This document shows positions 44,556 to 53,931 of a DNA stretch of 64,000 nucleotides, one piece after another (the stretch's first letter is position 1; each line of letters opens with the position of its first letter). The DNA lies in the NCBI GenBank assembly GCA_963822595.1, contig CAWGIG010000005.1, forward strand, positions 186,001 to 250,000, in the 5' to 3' direction. A program made the translations under genes and the position numbers. The notes beneath the pieces are model-generated. The model saw only the letters and a program-made list of their open reading frames with translations. It was not told the DNA's origin and did no database searches. The stretch is from CAVRUH01 sp963822595. Its GTDB lineage: Bacteria; Chlamydiota; Chlamydiia; Chlamydiales; Waddliaceae.

Positions 44556-47500
44556 TTATTTTTTGGGTGGGGTAAAAGCGATTTGAGCGGTATAGGTTTG
44601 AATTCTACCTATCCAAAAGTCGTACGATGTTTCATAATGGCGGCGGATGGATTTGTAACTCTTCAATTCATCTATGAGTTCTTTCATTGAACAAATAAAT
44701 AAGTCCTTGAACCACTTTTCATAAATGGATTTTCTCATGATGCTCGTTCCGAATACAGAGAGATTGCTAGGGTCCTCCAAAATCACCCATTTGATGGTTT
44801 GCTTTACGAAAAGAGAATTTTCCCAAGACATAACATCGATATCCGCTATATCCTCCACATAGATTTTTGATAAAAGCCTCAAATATATATTCTGAGAAAC
44901 AGCACGCATGTCAGGTTGGTAAAAAATTGAAAAAAGCAACAATTTAATGTGAGTTTCAGGGAACGAAGAATCGTTATTTTCCTGGTTCATTTGAATATTT
45001 TGCTTCAGGAACATGAGCAACTCCATAATTTCCTTAAAAGCTCGGTTATCAGTAAAGACAGAAAGGTGAAGATTAATTTTAGTAAGCAATGTTGAGGGCA
45101 ATAAATTATTTGTTCCATTCAACATTTTTATCACGTCATCCGTATGCTTTCTAAAATTGTGCAATTCACTGATAAAAATTTCCGCACTAATTCCTTTTTC
45201 AATTTCACCATTTTTTTCTTTCAATTTATTAGCTTCTAGATTTGAAAGTAATCGATGAAATCCGGCTAGGTAAATGAATTCGAATTTGATGTTAAAAGTT
45301 AAGGATTGCTCCTCATCAAAGATGCCAAGGTTACCATAGTTATTACTAGCATCTTCAGGTTTTAATCGAATCCGATGGTATAGCTGATAGCAAAACCGGA
45401 TAGCCTTCTCAACGGTAGCAGAGTTATTATGACAACCTTTGTGTAAAAGATTAAAATAGGCATCGATACACGATCTGTAAGGAGACAAAGGACTCAAATT
45501 TTCATGAAAATGTTCCAGAAAAGGTAAACTAGGAACGAGGTCCTCGTTCATGTATTCACTTATTTTATCTATAATGAGTACAGAAAACCATTCCCGCTTA
45601 CCATTTAAGGCACTCGTCAATTCATCAAGGAAATCTTTAAGCAAACAATTTCCTATTTCCGGTTGTTTCTTGCTCATCATTGCAATCATTTGAATGACTT
45701 TTCCGAAGGTTTCGAGGAGGTTTATCGTAAGCGATCTACAGGGTGGAATATTAGAAGATAACATTAAGCAAAGAATGAGCTCATTTTTTATATTTTGAAG
45801 CCAAATTAAATATTCTTCAGAAGAAGGATCCACCTTTTGAAAACTCTCTGTTGTAATTCGGCACCAATGGTAACTATTGGATAATTGATGAATAGAATTT
45901 TCAGTCAGATTTAATGTAGATGGAGGCATAGTTCGTATCGGTCTTAACCAAAGCAGTGAACTGGTGTCTCCTTCACAACCTTCAAGTGTATCGGTGTACA
46001 ATCTAGCGCTATTCAATTGTTCGTAAAACGATTTCAATTGGAATGATGGAGATCGATTTTCCAGAAATCGGCGGGCGATGTGCATGTGCGTAGCAATAAG
46101 GACCGCAAACTTCTCTCGTGCTAACGTGTCAGCTTTTTCACATTTTTGCTCAAGAAAATGCAATAGGGATTGGAGAGACTCAGGATTTTCCTTGTAGTTT
46201 TTTGATGTCTGAAGGAATGTATGGGTGCATAAAAAATCGATCATATTATGAAGTAAAAACGGCTTTGCTTTCAAGATGGTTACTACGTTTGTGTGGATCA
46301 ATTCCAATTGAAGTTGTCTGATTTTTTTGAGGCTAACCTTATCTTTTATATTAAGGATATACTTACCATTTCCGCTAAGCAAATTTGTAATAAATTTTTG
46401 CATTTTCTCTTCTGACATATCAAAGCAATCGGCTTGCATTTCAGTATCAGATAAATGCATAAAAAGCTGAGGTATGTACTTTTTTACTTCGACATCATTA
46501 ATCCGATCTAAAGTTGCGCTGATATAAGCTTTGTTGCAGGATTTGAGGGATTCAGGGAAGAATATCAGAATTTCGGGAGTGTAGATGATCAAAAGTTGTA
46601 GAGCTTTCCTATGGTTGTTTGGTTGTCTTGTGGCGCAGAGCGCTTCAATGGATTTAGTAATGGTTCCTGCGGGGTTTCTAACGGGAGTTTCGGCAAGGTT
46701 GTTAACATCCGCCTTTAGGGCCAAGTAAGCGATCAAATTTCTTTCTAATACATTTTCATACCTTTGACAATGTTTGTTAAACAACATGATACGATTGTAG
46801 CACTCCTGGCTCCATTGATTGTTGCTAGGAAATTGTTCGATGATTAAATAGGCCATCTGGGTAAGCAGACTACTTAAAAAATCTGCATCTTTTTCGCTCA
46901 GGTTTACTTTACACCCATTTCCATCTAGAGAAAATCCGCTTTTATAAATTTGAACATTTTCAAAAACAAATTCTATAATTTCTTGGGCTGCATATTCGTC
47001 AAAGTTCTTCCTGAGCGATCTAATTATCATGCATAAGAAGGATATCTGAATAATGGGTAGGTTGTCGCTACAATGACTTAGCATTTCAAGGAAAATTTTC
47101 AAAACAGCAGGATCGAAAAAAATGGTTTCTTTAGCCTTAATAAAAATACTATTCGCAAAATGAAAAAAGTTCCTTAAAATGGGACTGGGGGAAAGGACAC
47201 TTTTATCGATAGGCATGTCTTCTGAGGGGATTGAGAGAGAGGCAATATAAGTCCAATCTTCCGCCTCTTCCTGCCATTTTGAATGAGTAAAAGCCCTCCA
47301 CATATAATCCAGGTGAATGATCAACATTAACGCAATTTCTTTATTGTTCGGATCATTAATTAGTTGTGCGCTCAGTAAAATTCCATTCAAGTAATGTTTT
47401 TTATCATCATCATTTTTTAAAATTAGACGGAGAAATGATTCGATATATTTTGGAAATTTGTGGGTCTGAAAAACGATTTTTGCTGTTAATTTTTCGAAAT

Positions 47501-50500
47501 TTTGATCTTTTTCATACAATTTTAATGCCAACTTCAAATATTCCTCATTATTACTCATGGCGAGGGGAGGTAATATTTTCCAAATGTCCGGAAAATTATA
47601 ATGAGTGTATTCAAGGGATGCTTTTGCAATTTTATAGAGAGTTTCAACCGGCACAAGGGCGGAATTTTCAATAAGAATTCTATAGATATCCATTAAAGCT
47701 TTTGAGTCATGGCATTCGTTAAGATCGTCATTGATAAGATTGCACATATGGGCCAAAAAGAATTGCTTGCCTTCATTTTCATATACGTGACGTATTGCGA
47801 TCACAAGACCATACATGATGTCTCTGATTTTTCTTTCGTCGGCTATTTCCTTAGAATGAATTACAATTTGTCCAAACTCCATCCACAGACAATGAATAGA
47901 ATGACTCATGCTTTCAGATACGCTACCAGTTTTCGATTTTTCAATGAGTCGATTAAGAGCTTTCTGACACTGCTCTTGAGTCGGACATAAGATTTTAAGT
48001 TCGTCTTCTTTGATGCTTTCGTCACAATCTAGAAACCAATACATCGACTTGGCTTTTTCGTTATTTTTCAATGCCTCCTTTTTTATAAAGCGAAGAACGA
48101 TAGTTTGGATCTTCTCTTCCATCGGATATTGAATTGTTTTTGACAAGAATTCAAAAAGCTGGGGGTTGGATTGTTCGGAGGAATGACGGAGAACCCAATC
48201 CAAAAGTGTCTGATGAGGATTATGAGGTTCCCTAAGAAGAATATTTATGGCTGATGCGCACAGATCCTCTATTCCAATACGGTTTGATTTTCTAAGGGCA
48301 TCCCAAAGTTTGTAGGCGTTCTCAAAATCAAGTCTTGATATCATCTTCAAAAGGTATTTTAGCACATGATCTTCGATAATCACATTTCTTTCTGTACTGC
48401 ACAAAACTAAAAGTGCACATCTCTGCACTTTTGAGTCAGATCCTTGAACCTTTTCAGCTGAGTTTAATAATTTCGATGCGTTTATAGGGTCCAAACAATT
48501 GCTACGAGCCAAATCCTCCCAACTCCTTTGGATCGATTTCGTAAAGACGCGACACCCTTCGAGAACTTCGCACCGTTTTTTAAATTCTTTAACCGAACTC
48601 ATAAGAAGCCGGTAAACATCCGGTGAAACGGATTCTAGCTCTTGCGGTGTCGCTATGTTTAGCATTTGAATGACCCATTCTGAAGCGCTGTTTCGGATCA
48701 TTCCAACAAGATGTTCTTTACAAGGGAGTTTTTCCGGTTTTGCAAGATCTTTTACAATTTTCCACATCTTAACAGCTGCTTCGGTGTCTCCATGAGGGTT
48801 CTTTAAGATGTTTTTTGCAAGAATAGCGAGATGATTTGGAAATTCAGTTCTCTTCTTGTGGATTTTAGAGTCATAGAACTTCATAAAAACTTTAGAGCCA
48901 GCAACACCATCGTCTTTCAATTGCGTGCATGTTTTGATCATGGTATAAAAAATCTCTTGGTCCGGCTCTGTTAGGTAATCTAAAACAAAAAGAACGCCTT
49001 CTTGGTCTGTTGCCAGTCGTTTAAAAATACAAAGTGTGATTTTAGGATTGATTTGAAGACAGTCAATCATTTCCGGTTTTTTCATTTGCATAAGAAAAGC
49101 TTTATCATCATGAAAGTCCTTTTCTAACAGTTGCAACCATACTCTTGCATAATACTCATCTTTAGGTTTTATCGATCTGAAAAGTGCACAATACAGGGGG
49201 CGAGAAACTTTACCTAAAGCTTTGAGAATATCTTCTCCGTTTTTTGCACCTTTGATGATCGTTTCCCACGCTTTTAATGGGAGAATCTTATTTAAAATTT
49301 CTTTGCTAACGGGCTTCGTATCCCAGTTCTTTAGTATTCTAATTAGTGAAAGACCGCGTAGGATATCTCTAGAACGCTCTTTAGGGGGTTTGATCTTTTG
49401 TAAAGTCTCATCTACAATTTTTATATCATCAGCTTTTTGGATAATTCGATGCCATAACACCAAACTTTCATAGTCCAAATTAACTTCTTGTTTTAAGGAT
49501 TCCGGCCACTCTTCACCCTGGCTAAAGTATTCGTTGGCGACAATTTGCCAGAGGGAAAGATCTTTGATTCCAAGAGTTTGAAGAAGGGTTGTTTTATCTT
49601 GAACCGTGAATGATTGGGACAGAAGATATTCACAAAGAATTTTGACTTCTTCAATAGAGCCTTCGAATCTCCGGGAAAATATGTAATTTTTAATCCATAT
49701 TGGATCAAATGATTTGTAGTTTTCGACAATTATTTTACTGACAAGCTCCTTGTAGACCTTTGTTTCAAATGTCTGTTTGTCATGTTTTAAAATGCGTTCA
49801 CAGGCCTTTTTCCTGTCGTATTCAATAATCTTACAAAGAATATTCTCTTCGATTTGACATTTTTTTTCACCAAGCAGCCGCATCATCTCCAGAAATAATT
49901 CTGCTGAAACATCCTTTTCATTTAGGAGTTTAAAAATAAAGGGAATCTTAGCTTTCGATTGTGAAAATTCGAGCCATTTGTCTTCCTCAATTGTACATGG
50001 GAAGGGGCTGCAAGCTTGATAGAGTAGATAACTATCACAATTACTTTGGAGCACTTGAGCAAATAAAGCAGCATATCCTTCTTCAGGTTCATCAAGAGCC
50101 TTTCGAAGCTTTTTAATCATTTTAGTGGCTTGAGCATACCCTTTCTTTTCAATGCATTTATCTACAAGCCTCCAGCAAAGTTGGTATCGCAAGGTTAAAT
50201 CGTGGTTATAATGCTCTAAAACAATTTTTCCGACTTCCAATAGATAATCAACATTATCACTCCAACCGATTTCAGCGCTGGCTAATGAAAAATCATTCAA
50301 TGAAACAACTTTGCAATTTGGAGGCCCCGACTGAGAAAACAGCATTTTCCTAATTTCTTTAATGTGTTCTGGAAGAAGGGGAATAGGAAAAATGGTTTTA
50401 TCTTCTAAAACCTTATGGTAATTACTATCGACTTTTCTTTCGCTTAAACCTCCATCAAACCACAGCGAGTGGATGATGGCCCTTATCTTTTTAGACTGTT

Positions 50501-51887
50501 CTTTTTTTATTTTTCGAAAAGCTTCTAAAGTGACTGGAACATTAAATCGAACGAGAAGATCTCTTTTGGCAAATTTCCCGCGAAAACGAAGACGTAACAC
50601 CCACTTCTCTTCATGCTGGATCAGTTTCACTTCAAAGGGCTTTTTCCAGGCTTCATATAATGCCAGCGCCGCAATGATCTCAATTAAAGCGTGAATACCT
50701 TCTATATCAGATCCTTTTTCCTTCATCATCTGGAATAACATCTTAATCCATGAAGGGATGGATTTATCAGTATCCACATTTGCTGCTTCTCTAAGAGTTT
50801 GATAAGAACTATGAGATAGATCTCTTATTAATTGTTGAATCCTTAACCGTGCTAGGAAGTCGACAACGGGCACTAACCTGTTGTGATCTTCTTGCTGCTT
50901 ATCGAGTTGCGTTTTGAGGGGGTGTTCTTTTTCCGTTTTGGATTTTCGGTTTATTTTTTCGATCCATAGGGGAAAAATCTTGCTTTCGGAATATTGAAGG
51001 CTTACTTTGCCTTTGCAAATTTCCGACTCGAGTCGTGGAAAAGCGTAGTAAGGATCTATGGTATTATTTTCAAGGACTCCTAACAACTGTCCATACCACC
51101 ATTTCCAAGGTTCTACACTTTCTAAAGCGATGATATTTTTCTCCAAATCGGACTTTGTGATACTGATTTTAATGTCGTCCATATTGAAGGCACTTTCGGT
51201 ATTAAGCTCTTTGTAAATGACTATATCAAGAGCATTTCCTTCAAATTCAGAGATATGAACGATCAACACTTTGCCATCGAAAAGATCCGTTTTACATCCA
51301 TCGATTTCATCGATCTGCATCTTTAAAAGGCCTAGCTGTATGTCGTCCTTCACTTTGATTCTTAAATCGACATCCGAAAAGGAGAATGTTTTTTCCGCGA
51401 TTGCTCTGATAAATTTAGCGCGAAGCACATTTTTCTGCGTGGAGTCGGGAATAGCCGATAAAAACACTTCAAGGGCTTCTCTAAGAACGGGTTGACCCAC
51501 GATATAGTTAGCCGCACTGCCCACAATGTACTTGGCTTCGATAAATTCTTTTCCTATGATGGTTTCAAAGGCTTCTAACCATTTAAATGCCTGCAGACCT
51601 CGTACGAAGTAAGGCTTATCTCGCCATGCTTCTTTCTGGTCTTGTGGCATTCCTAAGATTTCTTTAACTCGAGAACATACTCTCCAGTCCTCAACAAATA
51701 ACGGGAAACTTTCCGGAGGGAGAAAAAGGGGTTGGACCGATGAAATTATCTGGTTGAATAATTGAATCAAGCGTTCACTTTTTGAGATAGGGGACTTAAC
51801 CGTCGTTCCTTCGTGGGTTTTCTCTCGGGTTTCGATGAGTGCATAATCCGTGCGAGTAGAGGTATTGTGAATTGAACTATTATTCAT
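44556..51887 (-). CDS. Giant protein, 2443 aa, possible NTase-like N-terminus
   Basis: One uninterrupted frame of 2443 codons. No signal peptide and no long hydrophobic segment. The first 350 residues are distinct: IVGSAANYIVG (121-131), SDVDLRIKV (171-179) and ALDIVIYKEL (219-228) give the GS...DxD...D order of nucleotidyltransferase folds, though the GS-to-DxD gap (48) is longer than usual. The remaining 2000 residues are helix after helix with HEAT/TPR-like texture but no strict repeat. Size and isolation suggest a host-directed or structural protein. An intact frame of this length implies strong selection and argues against a high local error rate. Confidence 0.75.
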   Translation of the reverse strand: MNNSSIHNTSTRTDYALIETREKTHEGTTVKSPISKSERLIQLFNQIISSVQPLFLPPESFPLFVEDWRVCSRVKEILGMPQDQKEAWRDKPYFVRGLQAFKWLEAFETIIGKEFIEAKYIVGSAANYIVGQPVLREALEVFLSAIPDSTQKNVLRAKFIRAIAEKTFSFSDVDLRIKVKDDIQLGLLKMQIDEIDGCKTDLFDGKVLIVHISEFEGNALDIVIYKELNTESAFNMDDIKISITKSDLEKNIIALESVEPWKWWYGQLLGVLENNTIDPYYAFPRLESEICKGKVSLQYSESKIFPLWIEKINRKSKTEKEHPLKTQLDKQQEDHNRLVPVVDFLARLRIQQLIRDLSHSSYQTLREAANVDTDKSIPSWIKMLFQMMKEKGSDIEGIHALIEIIAALALYEAWKKPFEVKLIQHEEKWVLRLRFRGKFAKRDLLVRFNVPVTLEAFRKIKKEQSKKIRAIIHSLWFDGGLSERKVDSNYHKVLEDKTIFPIPLLPEHIKEIRKMLFSQSGPPNCKVVSLNDFSLASAEIGWSDNVDYLLEVGKIVLEHYNHDLTLRYQLCWRLVDKCIEKKGYAQATKMIKKLRKALDEPEEGYAALFAQVLQSNCDSYLLYQACSPFPCTIEEDKWLEFSQSKAKIPFIFKLLNEKDVSAELFLEMMRLLGEKKCQIEENILCKIIEYDRKKACERILKHDKQTFETKVYKELVSKIIVENYKSFDPIWIKNYIFSRRFEGSIEEVKILCEYLLSQSFTVQDKTTLLQTLGIKDLSLWQIVANEYFSQGEEWPESLKQEVNLDYESLVLWHRIIQKADDIKIVDETLQKIKPPKERSRDILRGLSLIRILKNWDTKPVSKEILNKILPLKAWETIIKGAKNGEDILKALGKVSRPLYCALFRSIKPKDEYYARVWLQLLEKDFHDDKAFLMQMKKPEMIDCLQINPKITLCIFKRLATDQEGVLFVLDYLTEPDQEIFYTMIKTCTQLKDDGVAGSKVFMKFYDSKIHKKRTEFPNHLAILAKNILKNPHGDTEAAVKMWKIVKDLAKPEKLPCKEHLVGMIRNSASEWVIQMLNIATPQELESVSPDVYRLLMSSVKEFKKRCEVLEGCRVFTKSIQRSWEDLARSNCLDPINASKLLNSAEKVQGSDSKVQRCALLVLCSTERNVIIEDHVLKYLLKMISRLDFENAYKLWDALRKSNRIGIEDLCASAINILLREPHNPHQTLLDWVLRHSSEQSNPQLFEFLSKTIQYPMEEKIQTIVLRFIKKEALKNNEKAKSMYWFLDCDESIKEDELKILCPTQEQCQKALNRLIEKSKTGSVSESMSHSIHCLWMEFGQIVIHSKEIADERKIRDIMYGLVIAIRHVYENEGKQFFLAHMCNLINDDLNECHDSKALMDIYRILIENSALVPVETLYKIAKASLEYTHYNFPDIWKILPPLAMSNNEEYLKLALKLYEKDQNFEKLTAKIVFQTHKFPKYIESFLRLILKNDDDKKHYLNGILLSAQLINDPNNKEIALMLIIHLDYMWRAFTHSKWQEEAEDWTYIASLSIPSEDMPIDKSVLSPSPILRNFFHFANSIFIKAKETIFFDPAVLKIFLEMLSHCSDNLPIIQISFLCMIIRSLRKNFDEYAAQEIIEFVFENVQIYKSGFSLDGNGCKVNLSEKDADFLSSLLTQMAYLIIEQFPSNNQWSQECYNRIMLFNKHCQRYENVLERNLIAYLALKADVNNLAETPVRNPAGTITKSIEALCATRQPNNHRKALQLLIIYTPEILIFFPESLKSCNKAYISATLDRINDVEVKKYIPQLFMHLSDTEMQADCFDMSEEKMQKFITNLLSGNGKYILNIKDKVSLKKIRQLQLELIHTNVVTILKAKPFLLHNMIDFLCTHTFLQTSKNYKENPESLQSLLHFLEQKCEKADTLAREKFAVLIATHMHIARRFLENRSPSFQLKSFYEQLNSARLYTDTLEGCEGDTSSLLWLRPIRTMPPSTLNLTENSIHQLSNSYHWCRITTESFQKVDPSSEEYLIWLQNIKNELILCLMLSSNIPPCRSLTINLLETFGKVIQMIAMMSKKQPEIGNCLLKDFLDELTSALNGKREWFSVLIIDKISEYMNEDLVPSLPFLEHFHENLSPLSPYRSCIDAYFNLLHKGCHNNSATVEKAIRFCYQLYHRIRLKPEDASNNYGNLGIFDEEQSLTFNIKFEFIYLAGFHRLLSNLEANKLKEKNGEIEKGISAEIFISELHNFRKHTDDVIKMLNGTNNLLPSTLLTKINLHLSVFTDNRAFKEIMELLMFLKQNIQMNQENNDSSFPETHIKLLLFSIFYQPDMRAVSQNIYLRLLSKIYVEDIADIDVMSWENSLFVKQTIKWVILEDPSNLSVFGTSIMRKSIYEKWFKDLFICSMKELIDELKSYKSIRRHYETSYDFWIGRIQTYTAQIAFTPPKK

Positions 51888-51986
51888 AATTTATTTTTAT
51901 ATAAAATCAGAAGCAGTATGCTACATTTCTCAATATAACTCAAATAATATGCTAATTGTAAAAAAACGCTTAAAGAATAGTTTATC

Positions 51987-52015
51987 ATTTCAAGAGGGCT
52001 GAAGCCTCATGAAAT
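51987..52015. promoter_or_regulatory. Hairpin in divergent intergenic region
   Basis: ATTTCAAGAGG pairs with CCTCATGAAAT (one mismatch) around a 6-base loop. It lies between the divergent giant gene and pncA, so it is not an obvious terminator; it may be an operator or 5'-UTR structure. Confidence 0.35.
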
Positions 52016-52078
52016 AAAGCTTTACAGTCTATTGGCATGTATAGATAATACTTTCGATATTCAATTAAGGAAAAACAC

Positions 52079-52705
52079 ATGGATGCATTGATCGTTGTTG
52101 ATATTCAGAATGATTTTCTTCCTGGCGGAGCTTTGGCAGTCAAGGAGGGGGATAGGGTCATCCCTGTGATTAACAAGCTTCTGGATCTTCCTTTTGATTT
52201 TAAGATTGCCAGTCAGGATTGGCATCCATCCGATCATGGGAGTTTTGCTTCGGTCCATAAAAAAATGCCGGGAGAGATGGTTTTGCTGAATGGCTTAGAG
52301 CAAATTCTATGGCCTGATCACTGTGTCCAGGGGAGCTATGGCTCTGACTTTCCTAAAGCTTTGCATAGCGGAAAATTTGACATCATTTTTCATAAGGGTG
52401 ACGATAAGAATATCGATAGCTATAGTACTTTTTTTGATAATGGACATTTGAAGTCAACGGGACTTGATGAGTTCCTTAAAAGTAAGAAAGTGACAAAGGT
52501 ATATATTACGGGTTTGACGACGGACTATTGTGTGAAGTATTCCGTATTTGATGCTAGAAAGCTGGGGTACGAAATTTTTGTGGTAGAGGATGGATGCCGT
52601 GGCGTGAATTTGAATCCGGAGGATAGCCGGAAGGCTCTTGAAGAAATCGGAAAATTTGCCAAAATAGTTCGAAGTGAGAATATCGAAAAAGGATCGCCAT
52701 CTTAA
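52079..52705 (+). CDS. pncA: Nicotinamidase / pyrazinamidase
   Basis: 208 residues of the isochorismatase-like fold. The catalytic triad is visible: Asp8 (VVDIQNDF), Lys106 (FHKGDD) and Cys151 (GLTTDYCVKYS). Metal ligands lie in SQDWHPSDHGSF (Asp47, His49, His53). It hydrolyses nicotinamide to nicotinic acid for NAD salvage in the cytoplasm. Length is normal. Classical Chlamydia lack this route, so it suggests broader NAD metabolism. Single-gene unit followed by a foldback repeat. Confidence 0.92.
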   Translation: MDALIVVDIQNDFLPGGALAVKEGDRVIPVINKLLDLPFDFKIASQDWHPSDHGSFASVHKKMPGEMVLLNGLEQILWPDHCVQGSYGSDFPKALHSGKFDIIFHKGDDKNIDSYSTFFDNGHLKSTGLDEFLKSKKVTKVYITGLTTDYCVKYSVFDARKLGYEIFVVEDGCRGVNLNPEDSRKALEEIGKFAKIVRSENIEKGSPS

Positions 52706-52714
52706 GCTCATTGA

Positions 52715-52909
52715 TTTAAAACACGGAGTTCACAGAGAACACAGAGAGTAAGAATTTGTAACTGATGCTTGAAACTGAGATCATTATTATTGATCAATGA
52801 AAGTATTATAGGATATGAAGTTTTCCTCTTTCAATTAAAGTGATCTCAGTTTCAAGAAACTGGTAAAAATTCTTACCCTCTGTGTTCTCTGTGAACTCTG
52901 TGTTTTAAA
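52715..52909. repeat. Nested foldback with CACAGAG box
   Basis: The outer arms (52715-52757 and 52867-52909) pair over 43 bases with two mismatches and contain TTCACAGAGAACACAGAG. The inner arms CTTGAAACTGAGATCA (52768-52783) and its complement (52842-52857) pair perfectly. It fills the gap between convergent pncA and plsB. Same box and plan as the element at 41.8-42.2 kb. Confidence 0.85.
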
Positions 52910-52926
52910 ATTAGTTTGCATATCAG

Positions 52927-53928
52927 CTATGAGGAATGTTTGATGGTCAAGTAGAGTTGCTTTACCATGCTCCAGATATGTTCTGCGCGGAGCCTGCGCC
53001 TTTCGTCTTTATCCGGATCTTCGCTGCCAGGGTAGTTCATCATATCAATACTTGGACCAAAACCCAAATGAATCGGCGTGCAACGCGTTTGTCGATGCTC
53101 TCCTAACTCTTTTTGAACACTGCTCGGAGGAGGAAGTAAATCATACGTCGACAGTGCAAGAGGATAAAAATGAGTCGGATGTCCCGATTTTTTTGCCATT
53201 AACCAAAACATCTCAATGCTCTGGCCATCGAATTTGGCAACATCAATATTTCCATTTTCATCAGGCCGATCTCTTCCACCGCTAGGCGCCACGTAAATGC
53301 ACTTTCCGCCTTCTCCAAGTAATTCCCGCATCTTGTGCATCGTCCGATGATTATGCAAAAGCTTCTCCTGTTTTTTTTCAGGGGGATGATGAATATAATT
53401 CTTAGAATAGATACAAAGCAGATTGCACCCCTTGCTAAAGGGGACCGTCAAAGGATCCGTTGTCACCCGATGACCCGCAACAAAAATCATGTTCCTCGCC
53501 ATGGACTCATGGGTCTTCTCCAACATCAGCGCAATCGCTTGCGGATCAGGCTCCGTTTGGTGATTTGCCAAAAGAATGACGTTCTCACCTGTCGCCAATT
53601 TATCATTGATTTCATCCACGTATTCCATTCCCAGAACTTTTGATTCTTTCATGATCACTAGAGGACGAATAAATTCAATGCCAAAGCGGTAGTAATCTAC
53701 CGGAGAAGTGATTTTTTCATGATAGGGTTCAAAGTTATAAGGGTGTTCAATTTGTTCTATCACATAATCAATAAATTCATTCAGCAGGGAACGGTAGGGG
53801 GTCATATCCCCATGATTTTTTTGAACAGCATCTGAATAGCTGTGATAAAACAGTTCAAGCACTTTTGCAATATGATGGGGGAGTTTTCCCCCTTTGGAAA
53901 GGCTTTCAAGGCGATTAATAATTTCCAT
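52927..53928 (-). CDS. plsB: Glycerol-3-phosphate acyltransferase (chlamydial/plant type)
   Basis: 333 residues. The acyltransferase motif H(x)4D is NHQTEPD (His123, Asp128); CIYVAPSGGRDRPDENG is the second conserved block. The length and N-terminal helical domain match the soluble plastid-like GPAT found in chlamydiae (CT807) rather than the long membrane PlsB of E. coli. It adds the first acyl chain to glycerol-3-phosphate. It follows the RNase gene with a 3-base gap, as in Chlamydia. Confidence 0.92.
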   Translation of the reverse strand: MEIINRLESLSKGGKLPHHIAKVLELFYHSYSDAVQKNHGDMTPYRSLLNEFIDYVIEQIEHPYNFEPYHEKITSPVDYYRFGIEFIRPLVIMKESKVLGMEYVDEINDKLATGENVILLANHQTEPDPQAIALMLEKTHESMARNMIFVAGHRVTTDPLTVPFSKGCNLLCIYSKNYIHHPPEKKQEKLLHNHRTMHKMRELLGEGGKCIYVAPSGGRDRPDENGNIDVAKFDGQSIEMFWLMAKKSGHPTHFYPLALSTYDLLPPPSSVQKELGEHRQTRCTPIHLGFGPSIDMMNYPGSEDPDKDERRRLRAEHIWSMVKQLYLTIKHSS

Positions 53929-53931
53929 GGA

